Origin: Panopea generosa
Taxonomy: Eukaryota; Mollusca; Bivalvia; Adapedonta; Hiatellidae
Reading direction: 5' to 3'
NCBI GenBank assembly: GCA_029582155.1
Contig: CM055902.1
Span: forward strand, 19,829,748 to 19,893,747
Length of the DNA: 64,000 nt
Positions 1 to 10,444 of this stretch are shown piece after piece (positions within the stretch are counted from its first letter, which is position 1; each line of letters opens with the position of its first letter). A program made the translations under genes and the position numbers. The notes beneath the pieces were generated by a model that ran no database searches, had not been told where the DNA came from, and worked only from the letters and a program-made list of their open reading frames with translations.

Positions 1-530
1 ATGTTAAACGACACGTTAAGTCGTGCCACTGAAATGTTAACTGAAATGTTAACCAACACGTTAAGTCATGCCACTGAAATGTTAACTGAAATGTTAACCG
101 ACACGTTAAGTCATGCCACTGAAATGTTAACTGAAATGTTAACCGTTATGTTAAGTCGTGCCACTGAAATGTTAACTGAAATGTTAACCGACACGTTAAG
201 ACGTGCCACTGAAATGTTCACAGAAATGTTAAACGACACGTTAAGTCGTGCCAGTGAAATGTTAACCGACAAGTGAAGTCATGCAACTGAAATGTTAACT
301 GAAATGTTAACCGACACGTTAAGTCATGTCACTGAAATGTTAACAGAAGTGCTAACCGACACGTTAAGTCATGTCACTGAAATACTGAAGTGCTAACCGA
401 CATGTTAAGTCATGTCACTGAAATTTTAACCGACACGTTAAGTCATGCCACTGAAATGTTAACTAAAATGTTAACCGACACGTTAAGTTATGTCACTGAA
501 ATGCTAAATGAAATGTTAACCGACACAATT
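1..530. repeat. 45-bp minisatellite, truncated by left edge
   Basis: About eleven to twelve head-to-tail copies of a 45-bp unit built on ATGTTAACCGACACGTTAAG are visible. The first copies start exactly 45 bp apart (1, 46, 91, 136). Because 45 is a multiple of three, the plus strand reads as a 15-residue repeat (MLTDTLSHATEMLTE) for 91 codons before a stop. Later copies carry small indels that break the frame. There is no non-repetitive coding sequence beside the part that can be seen, so I read this as non-coding satellite. A repeat protein entering from the left cannot be fully excluded. Confidence 0.9.
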
Positions 531-1118
531 GTGCGACACGAATGTGTAACTGAAACTTGTGAACACAAGGATCGGATGATGACGGAAGAAGATGGGAGAT
601 GAGATAATTAACTATATTGTACCTTATCCGCCATAATCGTATCTGTCAAAACCGCAAATTTGGAAACAGATCTGGTCATTAACATTAGGTGTGAAAAAGA
701 TTATGTGACAAGTAGGACTCGCACACTTGATACCAAGGGTTCGGTATACGTCCATCAAAATTCAGAGTTTAAAAATCAGAATCTGACTCACAGTTCTAAA
801 GTTTGAATTCACATTAAAAGCAATTTAAAAACTTATACTATTTTACTACATTTGTACTTGCGGCGTTCCAGTTAGAGTAATCTAAGGTGATTAAATATAA
901 CAGAAGGAGATACTGAATATTGCTATTTCTGTGTTCAAGAATGAAATGGAGTGGATTTTTTTCCAACAAATTCAACCATTTTTATTTCTTTTTAATTTTT
1001 AAAACCAGTGAAATTATCTGTTTTAATATTTCAATATTTGTAACAATGGCATTATCAATAATAAGTACATTCAAAATATTTTAACCCAATGCCAGAAGAA
1101 CGCGCGAGTCGTGTAATA
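531..1118. other. AT-rich spacer, no gene seen
   Basis: Non-repetitive AT-rich sequence between the 45-bp array and the mariner relic. I see no ORF, RNA or repeat that I can name. Confidence 0.6.
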
Positions 1119-4100
1119 CGAGGGGTATTCAATAAGTTTTTAGACTGACTTTATGGAATACGACTAAAGCTGATTTACGGCAAATTTCTTATATCAATCC
1201 TTCAAAATATTCTCCCTTCACAGAAATGCACTTTTCCATCCGAGATATCCATGACCTGAACACCGCAGAGTAGTCTGCCCTTGGTATACTCTGCAGACAC
1301 TGATGCACAGCACTGTCAAGGGCGACTCTGGAGCTGTAGCGACACCAAGCAAGTATCTTCTGCAGACACTGATAAACAGTACTGTCAATGGCGACTCTGG
1401 AGCTGTAGCGATGCCCAGAAAGCATTTTCTGCAGACACTGATACACAGCACTGTCAAGGGCGACTCTGGAGTTGTAGCGACACCCAGCAAGCATCTTCTA
1501 CAGACACTGATACACAGCACTGCCAAGGGCGAATCTGGAGCTGTAGCGACGCCCAGCAAGCATCTTCTGCAGACACTGAAACACAGTACTGCCAAGGGCG
1601 ATTTTGGAGTTGTAGCGACAACCACCAAGCATCTTCTACAGACACTGATACACAGCACTGCCAAGGGCGAATCTGGAGCTGTAGCTACACCCAGCAAGCA
1701 TCTTCTGCAGACACTGATACACAGCGCTGTCAAGGGCGATTCTGGGGCTGTAGCTACACCCAGCAAGCATCTTCTACAGACACTGAAACACAGTACTGCC
1801 AAGGGCGATTTTGGAGTTGTAGCGACAACCACCAAGCATCTTCTACAGACACTGATACACAGCACTGCCAAGGGCGAATCTGGAGCTGTAGCTACACCCA
1901 GCAAGCATCTTCTGCAGACACTGATACACAGCGCTGTCAAGGGCGATTCTGGGGCTGTAGCTACACCCAGCAAGCATCTTCTGCAGACACTGATACACAG
2001 CACTGTCAAGGGCGATTTTTGGGCTGTAGCGACACCCAGCAAGCATCTTCTGCAGACACTGATAAACAGTACTGTCAAGGGCGACTCTGGAGTTGTAGCA
2101 ATTCCCAGCAAGGATCTTCTGCAGACACTGATACACAGCACTGCCAAGGGCGGCTCTGAAGTTGTAGCGATGCCAAACAAGCATCTTCTGCAGACACTGA
2201 TACACAGCACTGTCAATGGCGATTCTGGAGTTGTGGCGATGCCCAGCAAGCATCTTCTGCAGACACTGATACGATACACAGCACTGCCAAGGGCGACTCT
2301 GGAGCTGTAGCAATGCCAAGCAAGCATCTTCTGCAGACCCTGATACACAGCACTGCCAAGGGTGACTCTGGAGCTGTAGAGACACCCAGCGAGCATCTTC
2401 TGCAGACACTGATACACAGCACTGCCAAGGGCGACTCTGGAGTTGGAGCGATGCCCAGCAAGCATCTTCTGCAGACACTGATACACAGCACTGCCAAGGG
2501 CGACTCTGGAGCTGTAGCGACACCCAGCAATTATCTTCTGCAGACACTGATACACAGCACTGTCAAGGGCGAATCTGGAGTTGTAGCGACACCCAGCAAG
2601 TATCTTCTGCAGACCCTGATACACAGCACTGCCAAGGGCGACTCTGGAGCTGTAGCGACGCTCAGCAAGCATCTTCTGCAGACACTGATACACAGCACTG
2701 TCAATGGCGATTCTGGAGTTATAGCGATGCCCAGCAAGCATCTCCTGCAGACACTGATACACAGCACTGCCAAGGGCGACTCTGGAGCTGTAGCGAGGGC
2801 GACTCTAGGGCTGTAGCGATACCCACCAAGCATCTTCTGCAGATATGCTACACAACACTGCCAATGGCGACTCTGGAGCTGTAGCGATGCCCAGCAAGCA
2901 TCTTCTGCGGACACTGATACACAGCACTGCCAAGGGCGATTTTGGAGTTGTAGCGACACCCAGCAAGCATCTTCTGCGGACACTGATACACAGCACTGCC
3001 AAGGGCGAATCTGGAGTTGTACCGACACCCAGCAAGCATCTTCTACAGACACTGATACACAGCACTGCCAAGGGCGACTCTGGAGTTGTAGCGACACCCA
3101 GCAAGCATTGCCTGCAGACACTGATACACATCACTGTCAAGGGCGACTCTGGAGCTGTAGCGACACCCAGCAAGCATCTTCTACAGACACTGATACACAG
3201 CACTGCCAAGGGCGACTCTGGAGTTGTAGCGACACCCAGCAAGCATCGCCTGCAGACACTGATACACAGCACTGCCAAGGGCGAATCTGGAGTTGTAGCG
3301 ACACCCAGCAAGCATCTTCTACAGACACTCATACACAGCCCTGCCAAGGGCGACTCTGGAGTTGTAGCGACACCTAGCAAGCATCGCCTGCAGACACTGA
3401 TACACAGCACTGCCAAGGGCGATTTTGGAGTTGTAGCGACACCCAGCGTGCATCTTCTGCAGACACTGATACACAGCACTGCCAAGGGCGACTCTGGAGC
3501 TGTAGCGATGCTCAGCAAGCATCTTCTTCAGTACAGGAAAGAGAAAGAAGTCACAGGGACTCAGGTCTTGCAAGTATGGAGGGTGCTGCAATTGTTTGAT
3601 TTTTTGGTCCCACAGATATTGCTGCACAATATTACTCTTGCATGCAGATGCATTGCCATGCGTGCATATGACAGATTATTCTCAAATCAGTCCGTTGGCG
3701 AAGTTCAACGTAACGTTATCAAGTCCCTATCTCTATAAAACTTTCCAGTAACGAATCTGTCAGATACACTGTTTTGTTGTAATCGGTCTTCCTTTCCTTA
3801 GTCGATGTTTATTATTTACCCGTCTTTGTGATTTGAAATAATATATTTCATCACCTGTGAGGAGCTCATTTATTCTTTTTTCAGCATGTTTATACACCTT
3901 TGTAACATTTCGCCCGTTGGGCCTTTTGCTCTTTGGTCAGAAGGTGGATACCCTCCATGCACATATCTTTGATAATTGTGTTTTGTCAGAATAGCGTGAA
4001 CACTTCCCAATGACATACACACTCTATTTGAGAAAATATATTACGCGAGTCCTTCTGCCACCGTGGCATCTTCAGCACCAATGTTCTTAGACGACAATGA

Positions 4101-4260
4101 TTTTTGGGGCGCACTACGCAAGGCAAGTGTTTGACTCTAGATTTTCCTTAATCAAATACGTTTACCCATCTATAAACATTCACTTTGGAAGACCAAGAAT
4201 CATTATAAACATTTTTTAACTTCTTCTTTTTTTTACAGAATCTGTATTGGTATATTCAAA
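1119..4260 (-). pseudogene. mariner-family (DD34D) transposase relic with internal 69-bp repeat expansion
   Basis: Read on the minus strand from about 4220 to 1190, the pieces follow mariner transposase order. They are a helix-turn-helix-like part near 4170 (SSKVNVYRWVNVF), SLGSVHAILTKH near 4020, LLTKEQKAQRAKCYK near 3930, the first catalytic block LLTGDEIYYF near 3860, HGNASACKSNIVQQYL near 3640, and HPPYLQDLSPCDFFLFP near 3570. The C-terminal motif RMEKCISVKGEYFEG lies near 1220. There are exactly 34 residues between the second and third catalytic positions, which is the mariner DD34D spacing. The second Asp is Gly here (HGNA for HDNA), and frameshifts and stops are present, so the copy is dead. 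Between FFLFPVLKKML and the C-terminus one 23-codon segment is amplified about 32 times. The 3' terminal inverted repeat starts after TA at 1117-1118 (CGAGGGGTATTCAATAAG). No matching 5' terminus was found, so the upper boundary is approximate. Confidence 0.88.
1287..3530. repeat. 69-bp minisatellite inside the mariner ORF
   Basis: About 32 copies of a 69-bp unit; PstI-like CTGCAG sites at 1291 and 1360 give the period. On the minus strand, in the mariner frame, one unit reads MLAGHRYSSRVALGSAVYQC plus LQK (23 residues), the segment normally present once after the third catalytic Asp. Indels such as the extra ACGAT near 2272 and a scrambled copy near 2790-2850 shift the frame. Other frames and the plus strand are also open, which creates several spurious ORFs of 200-500 codons. 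Within it a three-unit block of 207 bp is duplicated (about 1636-1842 and 1843-2049). Confidence 0.93.
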
Positions 4261-4930
4261 GCACAACGCGTCTCTTATGTAAGACTTACCTTCTTTTTTT
4301 TTCTGCAAAGTTCATGCTTACAAAAATAGTGTCAGTGTATACGAGAATGCTGTGTTTAAACGCAACTTTGTGTTAGCAAAACCAATTGTGTTGAAATATT
4401 CGGTGTGCATGGCTTTAATACGACCCATCAGTTCATTTTAGCAGATGGACGTTTGTTAGTTAATTGCTTTTCGTCTTGCATGTATATGTACTTCTTCAAT
4501 ACTGGAGGTTACTAAGGTTAGTGTTAGGACCAAGTTAAATACCGAAATACGAATAACCGACTGCTGATCAATTATTAGGCAAGGAGAGATATACGTATAT
4601 TGGTGGTCCAGTGTTTGTCGGACATGGTGATTCCAGTTTAACACTCTAAAACTCTGTTGCGGATTTCATTGCATGGGTATACGATAATGACAAAATTACA
4701 GACAGGACACAAATACCACTTTCTACACCCATGTTCATATGTAAGGTCATGTTTGACCTCGAAATGTTACACTGGCCTTTGAGCTACGGAGACTATAACT
4801 ATAAACATCAAATTCTCAATTCCTTATTTTAATAACTTTTATTTACTACAATGCGTTTCAAAATAAATAAAAACATCATTTCATCATGGTTTTGGTGTGG
4901 CGTGTCACTAATTTACCGGGTCGATAACTT
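4261..4930. other. spacer without gene; mollusc-type repeat trace
   Basis: AT-rich sequence. At about 4742-4800 there is a fragment of the 'GGTCATGTTTGACCTC ... CTTTGAGCTACGGA' repeat type, with a related fragment near 17110-17330. Nothing else can be named. Confidence 0.45.
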
Positions 4931-4943
4931 CGTTCGCATTGAA

Positions 4944-5261
4944 TGTTGTAGGTTGTTGTATGGTGTTTAGCGTGCTTTCAACAATTTTTCAGTCATATAG
5001 CGACGGTGTCTACTTGAGACAGTATTCTGAGCGCTGTCACACTGGAGTATCATGCCGCAGACACATGGTATGATACCCCACCCAGTCACATTATACTGAC
5101 ACCGGGCCGACCAGACCTAGAACTCTCCTCTAAATGCTGAGTGTCAAGCGAGGAAGCTTCTAGTACCAATTTTAAAGTCTTTGGTATGATCCGGCCGGGG
5201 ATCGAATCCACGACCTTCCGCATGCGAGGCGGACGCTCTACCACTTGACCACGCCGCGGTC
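4944..5261 (-). mobile_element. SINE family A, tRNA-Ala-derived
   Basis: Read on the minus strand, the head is tRNA-like. The A box is TGGTCAAGTGGTAGAG, the anticodon arm TCCGC-CTCGCAT-GCGGA gives anticodon CGC (Ala), and the B box is GGTCGTGGATTCGATCC. A non-tRNA body of about 240 bp follows. The near-identical flanks CGTTCGCATTGAA (4931-4943) and CGTTAGCATTGAA (5262-5274) look like a 13-bp target-site duplication with one mismatch. A second copy lies at 50239-50538. Confidence 0.85.
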
Positions 5262-5408
5262 CGTTAGCATTGAAAGGAATTAAAAACGAATATTTGCACA
5301 TATGGGTCATGTGACGTAGAAGAACAGTATGCTTACACTCCATATATAGCAATACTCGAAATGGCTATTTAAAATAATACAATTCAACGCCACTTAACTC
5401 AGCCAAGC

Positions 5409-5700
5409 TTTAAAGGAAGTATATCAGCTATAAATGTCTTGAATATAAAAGCATCTCATTGCATTAGCTCATTGAGAACACCACAAAATATGTTGCAATT
5501 TCCAGCGGGAAATCTATCTCAGTCTAACACAGGCGCGTGGCCCAAGTTACGACATCGCATTACAGTATATTATTTACTATACTATACTAGTAGCCTCTTG
5601 GCAAGACGGGATCGGTGAGTATATATAGGCATGCTACATATGAAAAAAAATGTTTTTAACAATTTCAAACATTTGAAAACTCATGATAAATTCCCGTTAT
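5409..5700 (+). mobile_element. TTTAAAGGGA inverted-repeat element, internally deleted copy
   Basis: Short relative of the 562-bp element at 33373-33934. It keeps the left end (TTTAAAGGAAGTATATCAG), the internal stretch around GCGGGAAATCTATCTCAG and GGCCCAAGTTACGA, and a decayed right end (CATGATAAATTCCCGTTAT). The central part is deleted. It is non-autonomous, with no coding capacity. Confidence 0.75.
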
Positions 5701-7628
5701 CTTTACTCAAAAAGATCATTTATATTAAATACAAACACATTTGACTGTCCGGTTGTTGACAAAAACACTTCTGAAAATTCTTTTTGTTTATCGTTTCGAG
5801 ATCCCCACTGGGCCCTTAATGCAATTCAATCTTCTTTTACTGAACCAAATATCATTAGCTATCACTAAAATATGCTTCAAACTGAATACTATTTTTTTCT
5901 ATAAATAAATGTACAAGCACTCCTTTATTAAAGATAAGTTCCCTTATATGACCCGTATAAATCTTATACGCGTGATATGAACAAGCTCAATTAGTCCTCA
6001 TATGAGTAATTTGTTTTATCAAATATAAACATATTTAACTGTACGATTACTGAGAAAGAAGATTTTTCTCAAAGTTCTCCTAATTTACCATTTCAAGGTT
6101 CTACTGGACTCCTTATTGAAATTTAGTTTACTATGACTAGGTAATGATGCCGATCTCAAACAAATTATATTAAAATATTTTAACAAATGGTTGAAAAAAA
6201 TGAGAATTTTTAATTTCCCCATACATTTCTTATACAAAATTCCTATTTTGTGGACCATAAAGTCTAGCCATTTTTTCCTACAAACTTAAGATACTTACTT
6301 ATAGTGATGACTCTATTAAATATGAACATTTTTGACTGACTAGTTGTTGAAAAGAGGATTTTTGAACATTCTCAATCTTTACCATATTGAGGCACCATAT
6401 CTCAGTTGTCAGAACTAATTCGTATTTTCTATGACTAGGTGGTTCACATCCCAAAATGAATGATATTTAAAAATGATATCTTCTATTCAAAACTCTAAGC
6501 TTCTTTTATGGTATCTGTCGGTGGCGTAGCTTCCTAAGGGCGACTGTGTCTTTACTGGATTAAGCTGTGAAACAGCCTAGCTTGAAACTATGTTAAACAG
6601 TTTTTTTCAAACTATATATGTTTCAACAACACACATAACTAACACAGAAAGCAGGACTTTCTATATATATATATAAATATTTCTTACATAATTACAACTG
6701 CCATTTAAAATTTAATAAATTCTATTAACACATGCACGCTTTTAAGATATAGTTTAAACATAAAAGTTCATATTTAAAACCCAACTATGGTTTGGTTGTT
6801 GTCGAAATGCGGGGTAAAATGCAGTTGGGTTTTAAACTTTCTATATATATATATTTATTTAAACTTTAATAAATTTTATTAACATATGTACGCTTTTAAA
6901 ATATAGTTCAAACACGTTCCCAATTTTAGTATCATAGTTCATATTTAAAACCCAACTGCATTTTAACCCGCATTTCTACAACAATCAAACCATACTAAAC
7001 CCGTCTTTCCATCTTGCCTCCCAAAGTAAAACTCTCCCGAAAACTCATCTAACTTGTCCTATTTAAAGGCCTCGCTAGAATGCTATACAGTCACACCTGG
7101 ACCATTAAAAATACATTAGTCAGGGTTGCATCTCTGAGTGCGTACATTTGTTTAATTATCAACATGTAAAAGTCTCCGGAATTGATCACCCTGTCAGAAA
7201 CTAATCGTTTACACCCAGCCACAAGAAGTACCATATATTTTTAACATGACGTTTGTATTTGGTGAATACACTTTAGCTCGTTTAACAAGTACTAGCCGTC
7301 AATCATCTGGTCATCTCACAAGAGTGTGTCCATTTTTGCTTTCTTGTAAAAGATAGAAATCATACAGACAAATGACCATACCATTACCTACAGTATAATA
7401 TTTCAAACCTTTATAGTGTTGGACTAACCAGTCAGGACCTACACGGCTATTTCAGTGCGCAGCTTTGCTCAGCATAGCAACGGTGAAAAAACTTCGCTTT
7501 CAGCATCCAAAGCTACCATAAATCTATTTTGGTTGTCATTTTTGGAGGTAAAATGTAGTGTAAATTGAAAATGTGGTCTCAATACCACAATTTCAGCTTG
7601 ACGTTCGATTTGAAAATATTTAGTTTAA
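5701..7628. other. AT-rich spacer with degenerate duplicated segments
   Basis: No gene is seen. The stretches around 6690-6790 and 6850-6960 share blocks (e.g. TTTAATAAATTTTATTAACA and CATATTTAAAACCCAACT), as if an old element were duplicated there. A short (TA)n run is present near 6661-6675 and another near 6842-6854. Confidence 0.4.
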
Positions 7629-7778
7629 TCCGGTCTCGTAGCCCAAGTTAGGAAATCCCTTTTCAGTATATTAGTGTGGCATGTTTAATATCAAATATAT
7701 GTCCTTTTGGCAATATGGGGTTTGTGAGTCTATATAGACATGTAAAGTAGCAAAAACATGTTATATTCCCTTTAAAGC
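7629..7778 (+). mobile_element. TTTAAAGGGA element, right-end fragment
   Basis: Matches the right half of the element at 33373-33934: GTAGCCCAAGTTAGGAAATC, then GGCAATATGGGGTTTGTGAG, ending TTATATTCCCTTTAAAG. The left half is missing or decayed. Confidence 0.65.
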
Positions 7779-8899
7779 AAGTATGCTAGCCACTTTTTGA
7801 AAATCAAATGGGCATCTTAAACTAATTTTGACATTAGATTAATTTTCTGTTCCAATTAACAAAATCAGAAAAAAAATGTGGAAGGGGACTTTTTAGAATT
7901 TGCATCATTTTTAATACAGTTTGACTCAAATAGTCAATATATTTTGAAACATGTCTTAAAATTTCGAGGACTTTGCTTATGTCAATATCTCAATATATTG
8001 AATTCAATATAGAAATGTAACTTCAATTAAAAAGCGTGCGCTCCTTTGTTATGACTTTTTTTTATATTAAACTACTGTAGAAAAATGAGATATTACTTTG
8101 GTTAATTCACGTTTTTTTTTGTTCTCCTGGGTCCTGACTGAACTGTTATTCAACACTACTCTTTATAATGAGACCAGCTATTCAGACAATGTGTGTGAAC
8201 AACATATGTTTGAGCATTGTTTCAAGCTCAAACCAAAACCAACTGAGATAATGTGCATGAAACAAAGCCCAGTTTCAGCACAAAAAAAACTTAAAGGTTT
8301 GAGAACGGTTTAAAACTCAAAGCATGAAACAATCCCCAGTTCCGGCACAATAGTTTCAAACACTACGAGTTTCAAATACCAAGCCTTTCCAAATCTTATA
8401 GCCCCTCCCCATATTTGATTATAATATTATCCTTCATCTTTTTATGATAAATGATTTTTTAAAACCTATACATGTTGTAATATTCTACAGTAATAAGGAA
8501 AAATAGACTTTATTTTCTCTCGTTATAATAATTGCTATATACAGACATTAATACTGTAAAACAACGACGTTATTTCGACAGCCACGTATTGTTTAATTTC
8601 AATGAAGGTCATTGACCGAATAACAAAGAAAACTGTATTATCTTTTTGATGGTGCAGTGCAAATAAAAACTATTCGAATGCAATACAAACATATTGAGCT
8701 AAGTTAAACCTCCTACAATCCACCAAAAATCCACAAAATATAATTCACAGGGACGGCAAACTAGGAAGAAAATCGTTGAAAGTATTATCAATTTAGAGAA
8801 TTCGAAAACTTGTCTTAAGAATATAATTACATGTATATAGTTGACGTGAACTCCAACTCTAAACAACAACGATATGACAGCTGATTCCTTATAACGTAC

Positions 8900-8900
<1 letters not shown>
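7779..8900. other. AT-rich spacer, no gene seen
   Basis: Short ORFs here (e.g. plus strand 8098-8313) have no recognisable domain and start with no coding context. I see nothing supported in it. Confidence 0.45.

Positions 8901-8942
<42 letters not shown>
8901..8942. repeat. (AC)21 microsatellite
   Basis: Uninterrupted AC dinucleotide run. Confidence 0.98.
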
Positions 8943-8946
<4 letters not shown>

Positions 8947-9206
8947 CATGTTGCACGTCTGATAAACGACTACATTCACTATCATTGATACAAATGTCAA
9001 GGACATCCAACAATGACAGGGCAACGGGGTCGATCGATGCTTGAAATTATACGATCTATCTTTTATTGCCAATTAAATTCCTCACCACAAAAGTAAATCA
9101 ATGTACCCGAGGTACTGAAACCTGTGCAAACAACGGTGAAGTAGAAATGAAATAATGAAGGCTGTGTCAAATGTGGCGTAGCATGATGAAAAGTTATTTA
9201 GTAGGT

Positions 9207-9231
9207 GGGGGGGGGGGGGGGGGGGGGGGGG
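9207..9231. repeat. G25 homopolymer
   Basis: Uninterrupted run of G on the plus strand. The length is likely to be unreliable in any assembly. Confidence 0.95.
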
Positions 9232-9859
9232 CCGGCGTTTTTTTTGTTTTATGGGCATATAACAGGATAATAATTTGTTTTAACTTAATATTTAAAATAT
9301 TAAACTGTAAAGTTAAATGTCCGAGATGACATTAAAAAATATGGCAGCGCTTAGAATATTGTCTTAGATACAAGTATCACCATTTCAAATTTAAATATGT
9401 GAAAACACACAATTAAACATAATATTTATCACATATTTGGAATGTTGATATCGAATATAATCACAAAATAGTATCAAAAACATAACGGTGACACATATAT
9501 TGTGCTTGCTGTGCAATTGTACGAACAGTCAGACATGCAATATCCAACCACTTTTATACAACATGTCTGTACGAGCATATTAAAGTTCTATATTGTCGTC
9601 GGTTCCTAATTATTTGTTAGTGAAGCGGACATACTCGGATCACGCACAAAACGTACTGACGATATTTCTAAATCATTGAAAAAGGTTACTATCTTTGTGA
9701 AAAGGTTGAAAAAAACTATACTTGAACCACTAACCCCAGGGATTTCCAAAATATTAAAATGCACCTTTTGCATTGACAATTATGAAAAGAATATACATGT
9801 ACATACCATGGACCCATATGAGAGGTCAAAACAATGAAAAAAGGTGCTATTGCAGAGAA

Positions 9860-10036
9860 AGTAGTAAATGATATTAATGAAGAATGACTCAACTATCACG
9901 AAAATAGTAAATGATATCTATGAAGAATGACTCCTACTATCACGAAATTAGTAAATGATATCTATGAAGAATGACTCCTACTATCACGAAAATAGTAAAT
10001 GATATCTATGAAGAATGACTCCTACTATCACGAAAA
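9860..10036. repeat. 44-bp minisatellite, about 4 copies
   Basis: Tandem unit beginning ATAGTAAATGATATCTATGA and ending CCTACTATCACGAAA, four near-identical copies. The flanking sequence 9232-9859 and 10037-10440 holds no gene that I can support. Confidence 0.9.
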
Positions 10037-10444
10037 AATCTGACTATTTTGGACCCTACTTCTGACTGAAACCTCATCGATCTATTCACTTGTAAAACTC
10101 GATGAAACATTCTACCCATGCTCACAACAGTCCTTGTAGTTCTAGTAATCTCTGCTGTTTCGTCATCTCTATGTTTGTAGTATCCGTAGTTTGAGTATTT
10201 AATGTACGTCATAAAAATGGGTATATGGGTTGCTGCTGATTGGTTTGAGAAGAGATGATCGAGTATGTGATTTTTGTGTCGAATTTTCATGAATTGATTT
10301 CAAATGTTTAACACGTATGTAACAATGATGGATCTTGGCGTGTGATGAATGTTAGTGAATGTTATTTCTCTGTCATTTAGAGATAACGATAGTCAACGTA
10401 ATTCTAGATCGCCTCTTATATAGTTTTTGCGTGTATTATAAAAA

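Noticed and set aside
1218..2762. 514-codon minus ORF and overlapping plus ORFs (1281-2310, 2313-3738)
   Set aside because: They run through 69-bp units that are open in several frames on both strands. The ORFs change frame at indels relative to the transposase, so they are repeat artefacts, not proteins.
5195..5261. tRNA-Ala gene on the minus strand
   Set aside because: The head is fused to a SINE body that recurs at 50239-50538 and is flanked by a target duplication. The acceptor stem does not pair.
8699..9072. Minus ORFs rich in Cys-Val
   Set aside because: Translation of the (AC)21 microsatellite.
10006..10290. 94-codon minus ORF
   Set aside because: It ends in the 44-bp minisatellite, and I see no domain or splice context.
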